64,000 nucleotides of DNA. Source: Cricetomys ansorgei. Its lineage: Eukaryota; Chordata; Mammalia; Rodentia; Nesomyidae. Positions 11,290 to 22,860 of the stretch are shown piece by piece (the stretch's first letter is position 1; each line of letters starts with the position of its first letter). A program made the translations under genes and the position numbers. The stretch covers positions 62,001 through 126,000 of the forward strand of contig JAMJFZ010000069.1 in NCBI GenBank assembly GCA_026225945.1. Reading direction: 5' to 3'. Below the pieces are notes generated by a model that was not told where the DNA came from, ran no database searches, and was given only the letters and a program-made list of their open reading frames with translations.

Positions 11290-11620
11290 CATGAATCTGT
11301 GATGGGAAATGACATTGTGTGCAAGCTTGAGGACCTGGGTTCAGATCCCCAGCACCTATGTAAATGCCAAGTGCCCAGGTAAACACCTCTAATGCCCCGG
11401 TACGCATCTCTAATACCCCTGAATACACATCTAATGCCCAGCATTATATAGTGCTGGTGGCCGTGGGAGACAGGAGAATTCTGGGGGAGCAGCAGCTAGT
11501 CTAGCTGAAACAGCGGAGTTTAGACTCAGTGAAAGATGCCATCTCAAAAAATAAGGTGGAGACTGAGAACATCAGCCTCTGGCTTCCTCATGAACACACC
11601 TGGGTGAGCACACACATGTG
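11290..11620 (+). repeat. B4-type SINE with a short 21-bp repeat run
   Basis: Contains GACCTGGGTTCAGATCCCCAGCACC, AGCTAGTCTAGCTGAA and GATGCCATCTCAAAAAATAAGGTGGAGA, typical of a rodent tRNA-derived/B4-type SINE. At about 11370-11430 it holds about three copies of the 21-bp motif that is expanded at 25985-26215. Sister copies are at 25930-26400 and 57990-58340. Confidence 0.6.
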
Positions 11621-12169
11621 CACAAATATGTACACACTCATAAGTACATACACAAATATTGTTTTTGTTTCCATCAGTGGTCTTCTGAAGTTTGGGAACC
11701 AAAGCTGTTCCTTAACATCTTGGTGCCAAAAGAGCATCTCCTGTCCTGGAACGTGCTCAATCTTGAACGAGTTTCGGGATGAACTCTCAGATGTTTCCAC
11801 ATTAGCTAGCACTAGAGAAGAGGCACACTGTCAAACATCCTGAATGTAATAATAGTGAGATTGTCCTTTGTTATTACTGTGTGTGGAGATGATGTGTGTG
11901 AGTGTGGACACATGGGAGAGTACGTGAGTACTCATGCACAGATGTGGTCAGGGGACAGGTTTCAGGGGTAGCTTCACTACTTGAAATGTGAGGTTCTAGG
12001 GATGCACCTCGGATTGACAGGCTTGTTTAATAACTATTTTTACCCATTAGGCCAACCTGCATGGCCTGCTCTCACCCATCCCTCTCTGTTCGAATGGTTG
12101 ACTTGACTCATCAGTTAAGGCAGGAAGCGTTTCTTGAGAATGAGTTTTGAAAGGTCGTTGGCAGTTTTT

Positions 12170-13205
12170 TTGTGGGTGAGACACACGAAACTGACTTTTC
12201 ATCCCAGACAGAGACTTTATTATTGAACAAGGTTCAGATTCTGGCATCACGGTGGCTCGAAAGAGCAGAGGGACTTCATCAAACTCACAGTTTCAAGCCT
12301 GGAATTCCAAATTTTCATTTGCGAAGGGGCCTTCAGCATCGTGGGTGCCAATGACTTGCTGTAAATTGCAAAGTCATTATTTGGAGGTTTGGAGGAATGA
12401 GGAATCTTCTTTCTATTGGCCAAAACATAAGAAGAAAAACTCTTGTCTAGGGGTTGACCTGTTTCTTTTTACGACCGTTTGTCTTTATCTAAACGAAAGT
12501 GAAAAAGTTAGCAAATTCAAAATAGGCAGAGGGAAACAACAGAGGCAACTGAGAAGATTTACTTGCTGGCCGTGCACCGATGCTCCATAGCCAGAAGTTG
12601 GGGATCTTGGTGAGTTCTGATTGCTCTTTGACAGGCAAAGAGAATCCTCTGAGATGTCAGGGAATTTTACAGGCTGAGGATCTGTGAAAAGCATCTGGGT
12701 TTGACAAATGTGCCAAGCACAGGCTTCTGCTTTGGCCACTGGCCAGCTTTGCACATGCCAGGCCTCTGGCAATCTTCTGTGAATAGGTCTGTGTCAGGTG
12801 TGTGGGCACAGGGCAGGGTCTCAGTGAGCTGTTATCTTTAAATTCCATGTGGTGGGGCCTTGAGAGAAGCAAGACATTTTCATTCTGGTGGCTTCCACAT
12901 CCTCTGACAAAGCAGGAGAAATGACTCTTGACACAGGTCAGGGAGGGGGAGGTCTGCTTTTAACAGGGATGCCAGAAGTAGGCAGGTTGTGTGCTGCTGG
13001 GGATCTGCTTTTTCCCTCTTAATTCTCAAAAGACCCTTAGCAGGAGGTTCTGAAAGGTGTCTCCGTTTGAATAAGAGAATCAAGGCGTAAGGTGGTGAGG
13101 TTCTGAGGTTGGACCCAACTAGACTGATCTGAAAAACTATTCTTTTGACTGTTTGTGTATGTGTTTGTATGGCTCTATGGAGTTCAGAGAATGGGTGATA
13201 CTGGC
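12170..13205. repeat. T block of unit U2 (3' flank of a lost sPLA2 gene)
   Basis: Paralogous to 26975-27900, 37995-38640 and 47945-48830. Landmarks are GAAAAAGTTAGCA.ATTCAAA, CAGGCAAAGAGAATCCT.TGA and TTTGAATAAGAGAA. In U4 and U5 this block lies just 3' of the sPLA2 gene. Here it is followed only by a short intronic remnant. No coding sequence is supported. Confidence 0.6.
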
Positions 13206-13250
13206 CTGGAAGTTGCCCTGACCTGGCCCCACACTTCTCTAGAATCCTGG
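13195..13250 (-). pseudogene. Intronic scrap of a deleted sPLA2 gene (U2)
   Basis: About 40-50 bases here (GACCTGGCCCCACACTTCTC within) match intron 3 of the U5 sPLA2 gene at 50310-50345. Directly after it the sequence continues as X block (counterpart of about 53515 onward). All exons and the promoter are missing, so this is a deletion scar rather than a gene. Confidence 0.6.
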
Positions 13251-13957
13251 CCTGAGGCTAGTATTGGCATTACTTAACTGCTTTGCCACTTTCTCATCTT
13301 TACCTCATGGTGAAAAAGCCTCTCATCAATAATGTTGTCCATTTGCCATATGAGAAATATTCATGCTTTCTCTCTGTATATATATCATAAAAACTTATTC
13401 TTGGTTAAACTGACCTTCCCATGGAAACAGAACCATAGTTGAGATCAGAAAGGAAGAGTATAGACAGTAGGTCAGCAAGCTTGAGTAAACAAATAGATCA
13501 TTCACTCTTGAATGCGTGCCTCCTTTAACAGCAAGTATGCATACCAAAAAAATCAGCTATTCATTAATCAACTATTGTTTTAAGACTACTCACTAAAATC
13601 AAGCTTGAAGATCAGACGCCTGAAGCTTGGAGGATTGTAAACTCTTTGAATGGTTTCTTTTTTGATGTACGCATGACATCTGCAGAAAAGCAGTCTGAAG
13701 TTTTTGCTCTTTAGCTAGAGTAATATCTTTGTCTGGAAGGGAGCTTGTAATTTTTCCCCAGTGTGCACGTTGTTATTTTCCTTTCTCTAATTCTTAACTT
13801 TTTCAAAGTTCTAATTTCTTTATTTTTTACTATTCAAAGAAACTCATTATCAGACATAAGCCATGTTCTATTCATATCTTAAAAGTGCTAAAAGCATAAC
13901 ATGTTGGGTCTCATAGAAGAAGGAAACTACTGCATTCATTTTTCATAATTTTCCTTC
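13251..13957. repeat. X block of U2, left-truncated and split by an ERV
   Basis: Aligns with 53520-54270 and 1860-2545. Its left end was removed by the gene deletion and its right end continues after the ERVK provirus at 19047-19120. No gene. Confidence 0.6.
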
Positions 13958-13963
13958 AATCGT

Positions 13964-14366
13964 TGGTAAAATAAAGTTATGGCGCTTAACGGAGAGTCCA
14001 GACGTTGAAATTTCCAATGCTCTTTATTAATCACAAACCATGTCAAATCTCAGGGAATTCTAATACCCAGGTAGCTAGGCTGAAGCTCACTCCAAGGCTT
14101 TCACCCCATCGCTCTCCTCTCTGTTCTCTCCTCTTTCCTTCTCCTCTCTCTCATCCTCCTCCTACTATCCTCCACCTCCTACTCCTACTCCCTCCTTGCT
14201 CCACCCCTCAATCCCCAAGTGTTTTCTTCCTGTTTTCACACAGAGGCTCAATCAGCAAATAACAGGAACCTCCTGTGGGGGTGGAAGCTGGGATGGCACA
14301 GAGGTGTAAACAAGTAAGAGACGAATCTTAACTAAAACATTATCTACAACTAAACATACCACAACA
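13964..14366 (-). repeat. 3' LTR of ERVK provirus, 403 bp
   Basis: On the minus strand it starts TGTTGTGGTATG and ends near TTTATTTTACCA. It contains a pyrimidine/purine-rich run (14100-14210), and is nearly the same as 18631-19040. A purine run (AAAAAGGGTGAGA on the minus strand, 14367-14379) lies directly outside it and is the likely polypurine tract. Confidence 0.8.
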
Positions 14367-14379
14367 TCTCACCCTTTTT

Positions 14380-15340
14380 GTTTAAAATAAGAACAATATT
14401 GAGTCAATCAAATGAAGCTAAGACATAAAGTTATAGTCTATCAAATATCAAATCCAAAGTTCAGCAGACCCTCATGCAGTTCAAAAGTCTTTGAAGAGAA
14501 TCAGAGGTAGCAGAAGACAATGTGGTAAGAATCAGCAGGTATCTGCATCTGCGTCATCACAATCTGAGCACTGTGAAAGCCGCCTCAATTTCCACTGGTC
14601 TGTTTGGCAAAACAGACTCCCTGCAGGCAGGTATTTGCATCTGTATCACAGTTGAGCACTGTGAGAGCTGCCTCAAATTTTCACAACAGGCTCCCTTTTC
14701 AGCTGCAGAGTCATCTCCAAGATGGACAGAGGACAAGGCATGAAGCCAATAGCTTCCCAAATTTCCCCTTTTCAAGATGACTGTGTCTGTCTTAGGAGAG
14801 AAATAATGAAAAATAAATCTGACACGTCTGATAGCACCATGATCAGCACCCTTGCCTTAGGTTGATTTTATGTCATATTCCTCATATCCTGTCTCTGACT
14901 GCCAGCCTCTGTATTTAGCTGGGGAATTCAATCTTTTTGTAATCCATTGCCTCTGATCTATAAGCAGCGTAGGAGCAAGGCAGCTAGGAAGTTCTTCAAT
15001 GGTCCAATTTGAGGTTGAAGGCTGGACAGTAACCCACACACTCTGATGTTCTCTTCAGCCCAGTGGTCTCTGGATACTCTCAGTTGGATGTTTCATTTCT
15101 GAAAAGACAAAAGCACAACCTTTCCCTGACATGGGGTGGAGTCTTCACACTCCAGGCTATTATTATTAGAGCAAAATGCTTAAACATTATCTTTTACAAT
15201 TAATTTTTTGATTTTTTTCAGGTTAAAATAGCCAATTATAGATATATCCTATACCCCTTTCTTTTTTAAATTTTAGCTGAAGTTTTATTTATCACGTATA
15301 ATTTTAAACTCCAATAATTTTTCCCTTTTTTGCTAGACAT
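14380..15340 (-). other. Unresolved 3' internal region of the ERVK provirus
   Basis: It lies between the pol fragment and the 3' LTR. Short minus-strand frames exist but none shows an envelope or integrase motif I can recognise. It probably derives from env/3' untranslated sequence, or from host sequence captured during deletion. Confidence 0.3.
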
Positions 15341-16587
15341 TCATTTAACATGCCAGTCAAGGGAGTTGTAGCTGTGGCTGATAACAGAAACAGCTAACCA
15401 CTGCAATGCCTTATGGGTTTTGTAGTCCATCGTAAACCGGGAAGTTTGGAACTTTTTTCCAACATTAACCATAAACAAACTTCCAAATATAGGTAAAATA
15501 AATCTTTTTTGCCAACCACATAAAACCAAATACCAATTCACTGGAGGAGCAGGACCAGTTGGCTGAATTTGTGGCCCAAACTCCTGAACATAGCGAAGTT
15601 TGTTATTTAACAACCATAGGCAAGCAGCGGCTGAGAAAAAAAACTCTAACACAGGCAGTGTAGATTCTGCCCAAGCTTTCTGAGTTGCTTTTTGCAATGA
15701 TCCATTTTAAAATATTGTCTTCCTTTTGTATCATGAGCTCAGTAGAGGAAAGATCGGAAAGCTTACAATCAAGCTTGAGATCTAGGTAATTTACATATGC
15801 ATTCTGTAATCTGCTTTCTACCTGAATTAACTCCTTTTCTGTTGCTCTGGTTAAACTTTTTTGTCTGTTTAAATCTGAATCACCGTTCAATGCTTGAAGT
15901 GAATTATTTAAATCTTGAGTAGTTAACCTAATGGTAGGTTCATTAAACCAGATATTAACTTTCAGTGGCTTTTGTACAAAATATTGACATAAGGTGGTAC
16001 TATCTGAGAATTCTTGGGGAATGACTTTCCATTGATACCTTTTAACAGGCTGAGAATTATTATCAATATCTGTTCTGTCCTGCTTATGGACAACCTGGAC
16101 AGTCTGTGATTGTTTTTGATAACATTTTTTAATATCTTTATCAATAGCATCTTGAGTCTTACAGGTTGTCTCTGAAATTAAAGGAATGTTAATCTGTACA
16201 TTCCATTGTTTTAATAGGTCTCTTCCCCATAAACTTATAGCTAGATCTGCCACATATGGTCTTATATTTCCTATTTCACTTTCTGGTCCTATGCATTTGA
16301 CACTTGCTATATTTTGTTTTTAACTGAGAAAATGTTCTGGTTCCTAAGAACTGAGTAGATACCTCTTGAAGAGGCCAGTTTGGACTGTAAGAGTCTTTTG
16401 AAATGACTGTTACATTGGCTCCCATGTCTAACAATCCCTCAATCAAATTTCCATTCATCTGTACTTTTAACTTACGTCTCTGATCATTTATAGTTGCTTG
16501 CCAAAATACCTGTTTTTCAGTACTTTTTAATTTACCACTGTCCTTGATAGTAAAGTCTAAAGCAGAGCTGTCTTTTGCAAGAGGCAC
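15341..16587 (-). pseudogene. Protease and partial reverse transcriptase of ERVK provirus
   Basis: The protease part (16587 to about 16180, two frames) has the retroviral aspartic protease context, but the catalytic D-T/S-G triplet reads Asp-Met-Gly. The C-terminal Trp-Gly-Arg-Asp-Leu-Leu segment follows in another frame. From about 16060 the frame continues into an RT segment with a degenerate version of the QWKVLPQG..NSPT motif and then a thumb/connection-like region ending in QKEDNILKWI. The RT fingers, the catalytic YxDD motif, RNase H and integrase are missing. Frame 15697-15341 is unassigned. Inactive. Confidence 0.65.
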
Positions 16588-16645
16588 TACATGTTTTAAT
16601 CTCTATGAGGGTGAGTTAATCCATTGCTGGTAAGAGATTGTTGGC

Positions 16646-18255
16646 TCATGTTTTCTGTGAAGGGGGTCTGAGCCAGGCCCCCAAAGGCGTTTCCTGACAG
16701 CAAGGAGTTACCTTAATATCAGTTACAGATCTACACTCATTAGACCAATGTCTGCCTTTTCCACACCTTCTACATATACCAGGAAACTTAGGTTTTCTTC
16801 CTGGCTTATTATCAGAGAAAACATTATCTCTAGGATCCATTTGTCTACAGTCCTTTTTAAAATGACCTGACTTTCCACAGCCAAAACATCTGACCTTTGG
16901 ATTTTTAAGGCCTTGAACAATTGCTTGTCCAATCATAGTGGCATTGTAAGCATTGGATCCAATATCAGTAGTAATTTTAATCCATTGATCCAAAGAAGCT
17001 GTTTTTAATGGCCTTATTGCCTTTTGGCTTTCTGAATTAGCATTTTCAAATGCCAGAGATTTAATTAACACTTCCCTTGCTTCTGAGTCTGAAATTGTCT
17101 TATGGACAGCAGAAGTCAATCTCTGTAAAAAAATCAGTGAATGGCTCATTTGGGCCTTGCATGATTTTAGTAAATGACTCAGACTTTTTTCTTGGCTCTT
17201 CAACTTTATCCCAAGCATTTAAAGTCACTGTACGACATTGTGCTAAAATATTATCAACAAACTGGATCTGCACTTCCAAGTCAGCATATTGACCTTCACC
17301 TATCAGCTGATCCCTGAGAATATTAATGCCTCTAGCACGGTTACGTTGTTCTATTGCCAAAGCTTCTTCTCTCCACCATGTCAGCCATTGTAACTGAGGA
17401 CCGGCTTCTAATACAGCTTTTGCCAAGTCCCTCCAATCTTGAGGAACGACTCGGTGTTGAAACAGCCCGGTTGTTCAATATCTGTTTAACATAAGGAGAG
17501 TGCATTCCATAGGCTACTATTGCCTCTTTAAATCTCTTTAAATCTAGCATTTCTATAGGTTGCCATCCAAGTTCATCATAGCCCTGTGGGTATCTTTCAT
17601 CAGGGGGCCTCCTGTTTATAGGTACTGGATAAACCATAGTTGGTTTTCTTAAAATCTTTGGCTGCCACATTGCGTTATAAGGTGGAGCAGTAGGCTTGGA
17701 ATTCTCTGACTGAGGTAGGCTTTTACTTCCTTCCATCAAGTGTTCTAATTTTGCTACCAAAGTTTGCATTTTTGCATTCCACTTCTCATCTATTTCTTTT
17801 AAGGCTGCTTCTTGTGAGAAGCAAGTAGATTCTGCTTTTCTTTCCATCATTTTAAAATTTTCTGATTTTGCTCTGAATTTATCTCCTATATCTAAGTCAA
17901 TATCCTGTAAAGGGCTAGATTTCCCTTTTTCTTCTGCACTGACAGTTTTCCTTGATAGAACACAGTATACCATGATGGCTATTGATAATACCATGTGAAA
18001 TACCAGAATAACAAAAACGATAATTTGTATGCTAGTTTCAGTTGAAGTATTTATCGCTTCATCTCCTGTTTTCATTCCTATGACATCCTTAACGAAACTA
18101 TACAGAGCCCAAGTGCCCTGTGTCATAATATTTTCCATTGTTAACATGGAAAATTTTTCTTTTCCACTCTTACTTATCCTCTCCTTCCTTAGCAGACTTC
18201 TGTGTATTTTTCTTTTATTTTTTCTATCTTTCTTACTGTGGCTCCCACTTTCCAA
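16646..18255 (-). pseudogene. gag of ERVK/IAP-like provirus, frameshifted
   Basis: The first frame (18255-17341) carries a basic N-terminus and a strong hydrophobic segment (roughly residues 75-100). This recalls IAP Gag, which is directed to the endoplasmic reticulum. A capsid-like part follows in a second frame (17426-17100), and nucleocapsid in a third (17218-16646). The nucleocapsid has two CCHC zinc knuckles: CFGCGKSGHFKKDC and CRRCGKGRHWSNEC. Frame changes near 17455 and 17120 break the gene, the second next to an A7 run. The knuckles make the gag call secure. Confidence 0.8.
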
Positions 18256-18610
18256 GGAGCATTCTCGTTATTACCTTCTCCTTTTACAGAAGGTCTATAA
18301 ACCTGTGATTCTTTTCCTGAAACTTTATTAACCCGTACCTGTGTGCACTTTTTCTTTAATTCTGTCTCTTTCTCCTTAGCTCTCCTCTTTCCATAGGAGG
18401 CCCTACTCCTTCTTTATTTATTTATCCTGTATCATACGCTACCTTTCCTGCGTCTTCTTTCTTCTTTCCTTCTTTTTTTCTTTTCTACCTTGGCTCTCGC
18501 TGTCACGTGTTGTCTGCCGTTTCCTTGTAGACTCTATGTCTGGACTCTCCTGTCCCGCGTTGTCTGTCCTTTCGTTTTTCTTCTTTCTTCTTTTTTCTCG
18601 TGTGTCCTTG

Positions 18611-18628
18611 CCATGCGTTGGTGCGCCA
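18611..18628 (-). other. Primer binding site, tRNA-Lys(1,2)-like, degenerate
   Basis: On the minus strand the bases two positions inside the 5' LTR read TGGCGCACCAACGCATGG. This resembles the tRNA-Lys1,2 primer site (TGGCGCCCAACG...) with one extra base and changes at its 3' side. That primer class is usual for betaretrovirus-like elements. Confidence 0.55.
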
Positions 18629-18630
18629 AG

Positions 18631-19040
18631 TGTTAAAATAAAGTTATGGTGCTTAACGGAGAGTCCAGACGTTGAAATTTCCAATGCTCTTTATTAATCA
18701 CAAACCATGTCAAATCTCAGGGAATTCTAATACCCAGGCAGCTAGGCTGAGAGCTCACTCCAAGGCTTTCACCCCATCACTCTCCTCTCTGTTCTCTCCT
18801 CTCTCCTTCTCCTCTCTCTCTCTCATCCTCCTCCTACTATCCTCCACTTCCTACTCCTACTCCCTCCTTGCTCCACCCCTCAATCCCCAGGTGTTTTCTT
18901 CCTGTTTTCACACAGATGCTCAATCAACAAATAACAGGAACCTCCTGTGGGGGGTGGAAGCGGGGGATGGCACAGAGGTGTAAACAAGTAAGAGACGAAT
19001 CTTAACTAAAACATTATCCACAACTAAACATACCACAACA
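18631..19040 (-). repeat. 5' LTR of ERVK provirus, 410 bp
   Basis: On the minus strand it starts TGTTGTGGTATG and ends CTTTATTTTAACA. It is nearly the same as 13964-14366 over its whole length, with scattered single changes and two or three 1-2 bp indels, indicating a fairly recent insertion. Confidence 0.8.
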
Positions 19041-19046
19041 AATGGT

Positions 19047-22000
19047 CTGTTTCTTCTGTGGAGAGTTCAGGAAACTGAAGTGGGTGAAGACATGTCAGTA
19101 ACCTACACTAACTGAGCCGTCTTGCCAGTCATATGAATTTTAAGAATCCAGCAGCTGTCCTCAATTTTCTCACCAGACTGCTGCCTCCACTGTATCCCTA
19201 GTCCTTATTTGTTAGACTGGGCCTACTAATGCTTCCTGGGTCCATGACAACTCTGTTCTCCAGTCTTCAGGGATACAGTGACTGGAGCTGTTGTTCCTAT
19301 AGAAATCATCTTTTTGCCCTGCCCTCTAACCTTTCCTGACACCAGTTCTTCAGATATCCCTGTAGTAGGGATATGGGGTGCCCATCTGTTCCTCACTCTT
19401 TCCAACCTATGGCACATGAGTACCAAAGACCTGCCTCAGACATGAGCATCCCTTCAGAGGTCAGTTCAGAGGGTCAATTCCAGGCCAGGACTAACACAAA
19501 CCAGATACTATGTGTATCATTTAACTTCCTCGTGGAAGATTATGAAGGTGGAAACAAGTCTTCTGGGACACTGAGTCATGTTATGGAGGACAGTTCTTCT
19601 GGAACATTGGGTCAACCCAGAGGACCAATAGAGAATAAGAAGTGAAGTATTTCTCTGTTAAGCTATTGATAAATGAGATTGGTAGCCATTGAGCATTATG
19701 AAGTTTATACATGAATCCAAGCAGGTGTCCTCCTAAAAATTCAAATTTACTTCATTTATTAAAATGCAGATTTTTGTTGCCCAGTATGTTATAGGTTTAA
19801 TGGTGTTTCCCTTCCATGTCCGCACTTCCTGTTATATTCTTAGAACCTTTGAATATGACCTTGTTAAGGAAGTAGGGTCACTGAAGATATTAATAGTTAA
19901 TATGATGTCATTAGGGCCCTAACCCTATCTGCCTTGATGTCTTTCACAAGGAAAATGTGGGTTCACAGAGGTAGTCACAGTGTGACATTTCTAGTATCCA
20001 AGGAGCCTAAGCACCAGCAATGTACAAAAGGCAGGTGAGTCCTGGACAGACTCTCTGTGTCAACCCTCACAAGGACCCAAACATCTGGCCACCTCTGGTC
20101 TCTGCCTCAGAGTCTTGAGCCAATCAATTTCTGCTACTTATGTCTGCAGTGAGGGGTGTCCAGGTGGAGTCAGCACTCCAGGAATGGTAGCCTGAGGACT
20201 ATCCTTTCGCACTTTACAGCCTTGCACTGACTTAGGTAAAGCTGGATTCTTCGCTTTGCCATGAAAATCTTCCCAGGACAAGACAGCATGAAGTAGAGCT
20301 CATTAAAGACTCCTAGAGCAAAGACCTCAAGTACAGAGCTTAATAGAGACATGCCCAGGGGAAGAGTGAGAAAACCCCAAGTGTGGGTATGTGCTTCTCC
20401 AGGGAGAGTCACAGGTTGATCCTGTGGCTCTCTAATTTCCATCACCCAGTGTAATTCACAGCAAGTGGAGAGCTTGAAGAGTTTCCTTTTATAAACAAAG
20501 TTGTAAGGTGGATTGATGATGTTTGCAGTCATCAGGAATGAGAAGGGCTAAAAATCAAGGTTAGAAATGGTCTTTGTATTAAGTAGACATGGCCTAACTT
20601 GTCTTTAATGTTTTTTCATTTGAGATGTTTTTAGAGAAACACCAACCATCTCTGTTGGCAATTCTGGCTTTATCAGCAGTGTATGGCCGTTCCTGTCTCT
20701 GCAGGCAAGAAACACATACCAACCAACTCTCAGGAAAAGGGTTTCCTTTCTTCTCCAATCTCATGTCACGCCTAGTTTTGTTCTGTTATCTTGACCATTT
20801 AACCTACTCATTTTTGGGGAGCTTTGCTATTAATCAGAAAGCAAAGTGAAGTAGTACAGCCCTCAGAGCACTTGGTGAAATACTGCATGCCTCTCAGCCT
20901 AGGATCCCCTCCATAGCATCTGTAGTGAAGCCTACATCAAGGTTCAAGGAGATCTCATTCCCTTCAGAGATCTCATCCCTTTCATAAATCTCAGCTCCTG
21001 GGGTGGCCCATCCCACTTTGCTTTAACCTCGAAGCACTGATTGTGTAATAGGCAGAAGCTGCTTTCCCCACCATACATCCATATCATCCCACCAACCTTT
21101 AGAATTGCATCAATACTAGGGACCCTGGGGACACCAGGTAGGGTTTCTTCATTTCTCATTTCTTCATGTTTTTTCCCCTCAGAAATCTGGCTGCTTGTGT
21201 ATGTTCCTTTCACTCGTTTCTAATCTAAGCCTGTGTACATCATTGAACAAGACAAGATGTCTGCTCACATGGGACTCCCATGCTGCAGATGCAAGAGTAG
21301 GTTAAGGCTGTCACAGCCAGGACCAAGTGGGATTCATCTCCAGAATGCAAAGATAGTTTGACATTTACAAATTGATGAAGAATATATTGTGTTTCATCAA
21401 TAGTAGAAGTAAAAGTCCTCTGGCCCTCTCAAAGGATGTGGATTGTACTTTATGAGATTCAATCTATTTGTAAGATAAAAACAAAAGTTCAGCAAATTAG
21501 ATGTAAACATACTATTCTACAAAATCTTAAAACGCTGTATGTATAAAAACTCTTAGTCAGTGTCCTGACTGTGGAAATCCAAAACTGTTTCTTTTAGGAA
21601 AAGGCAAGGGTTTGCTACTCAACCTGAGGCAGGATAGAAAGAAAACTGAGAAAGAGGGAGAAGAAAAGGAAACCCTTCATCCTGATAGCTGGTTGGTTTT
21701 TTTTCCCACCTGCAGAGTCAAGAGTCTCCACAAACTCCTGATAAAGTCAGAATTGCCTGCAGAGATGGTAGGCGTTTTTCTCCTTTTTTTTTCCAGACAG
21801 TGTTTCTATCTTGTAACTCTAACTATCCTGGAACTCACTCTGTAGACCAGCCTGGCCTTGAACTCACAGAGATCCATCGGCTTCTGCCTCCTGAGTAGTG
21901 GGTTTAAAGTCAGGGGCCCAATGCTTGGCTTGTGTTCTTCTAACAAACCAAATATTAAAGGTATTAAGTAAGCGAAGTCAACAGTGCCTACTCAAGCCTC

Positions 22001-22050
22001 AAAGAACTTCTGATCATGATTGTGGCCCTTCTCATTACTTACAACTTCAG
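19047..22050. repeat. X end and R block of unit U2
   Basis: The X remainder (to about 19100) is followed by the R block, parallel to 2626-4010, 28300-30000 and 43310-46200. The minus-strand frame 20532-20170 corresponds to that at 4176-3679. No gene supported. An antisense B1 lies at about 21783-21940. Confidence 0.5.
21783..21940 (-). repeat. B1 SINE, antisense, diverged
   Basis: The CTCTGTAGACCAGCCTGGCC core and CTTGAACTCACAGAGATCCA follow a degenerate TTCCAGACAGTGTTTCT start. Sister insertions in the same R-block position lie at 29714-29862 and 45972-46122. Confidence 0.7.
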
Positions 22051-22685
22051 TCCATGTATATTGCCAAGTTTGTTTCTCTGTTGCTTATAAAACACTGACC
22101 AGAAGCAACTTGAGGAGGAGAGGGTTTTTTTGGCTTACCATTACAGTCCATCACTGAGATGAGAGCAGTTTATTTCCGAGGGCATTCCGACCCTGGAATG
22201 CCAGGGCAAACCAATTTAGGAACATGACAGTGGCAAATGTAGGTGCATTAAGTTAAACAGGCAGTCACTAGGGGGAATCTCTGATTGTCCAGGACCTGAG
22301 CACAGGTCCTTACTGGACTGGCTCATGGCATCTGGCAGGGAAGTGAGGGGTTCTTGGAAAAATGGGGCTTGAGAGAGATGTGAAGAAAACTCTAATGGGC
22401 CAGCAGGTGGCTTCAGGACTTTCTGAGAATTACCTGGGATTTCTGAAGAGCCAAGGTCAGGGCTCGCCCACCAAGACAGAGTGCCCTGATGGACCTCTCA
22501 TCATAACTAGAACATACCTAACTCAAACATCCCACAGCAGAGGACTTTCCTCACTAATGGCTTCCTCCACTCCTTACAGTGCCTGCAGCCAGAGCTGATG
22601 ACCTTAGTTCAATCCCTAAAATGGCAAATGGCAAGAACCAATTTTTGCACGTTGTTCTTAGACTTCCTCACATGTCACGGTACCC

Positions 22686-22732
<47 letters not shown>

Positions 22733-22754
22733 TCACACATGCACGCACACACAT

Positions 22755-22813
<59 letters not shown>

Positions 22814-22860
22814 TAGCAATAATTTTTAAAAATTAGAAGAGAACTGATAGTGGGCAGGTT
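22050..22860. repeat. Interspersed repeat, B3-type SINE and microsatellite cluster
   Basis: Near 22075-22165 is the start of an abundant rodent repeat (AAAACACTGACCAGAAGCAACTTG). At about 22590-22685 is a B3-type SINE end, followed by (CA)n at 22687-22728, (AT)n at about 22759-22793 and (GA)n at about 22794-22813. The arrangement recurs at 32500-32720 in U3. Open frames across it are microsatellite artefacts. Confidence 0.6.

Larger units (their letters stand above)
13964..19040 (-). mobile_element. ERVK/IAP-like provirus, internally deleted (5.1 kb)
   Basis: The minus-strand order is 5' LTR (19040-18631), lysine-type primer site, gag (18255-16646), protease and a fragment of reverse transcriptase (16587-15600), an unresolved 3' segment, purine tract, and 3' LTR (14366-13964). 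It is flanked by AATCGT (13958-13963) and AATGGT (19041-19046), a 6-bp duplication with one change, as for class II ERVs. Uninterrupted homologous DNA is at about 2548 and 54270. The LTRs differ at roughly a dozen positions over 400 bp. No frame is intact across any gene. Confidence 0.85.

Noticed and set aside
17100..17292. Plus-strand frame over gag
   Set aside because: Shadow of the minus-strand gag, which carries the diagnostic zinc knuckles.
22579..22816. Plus-strand frames rich in Thr-His and Tyr-Ile repeats
   Set aside because: Direct translation of (CA)n, (AT)n and (GA)n microsatellites.
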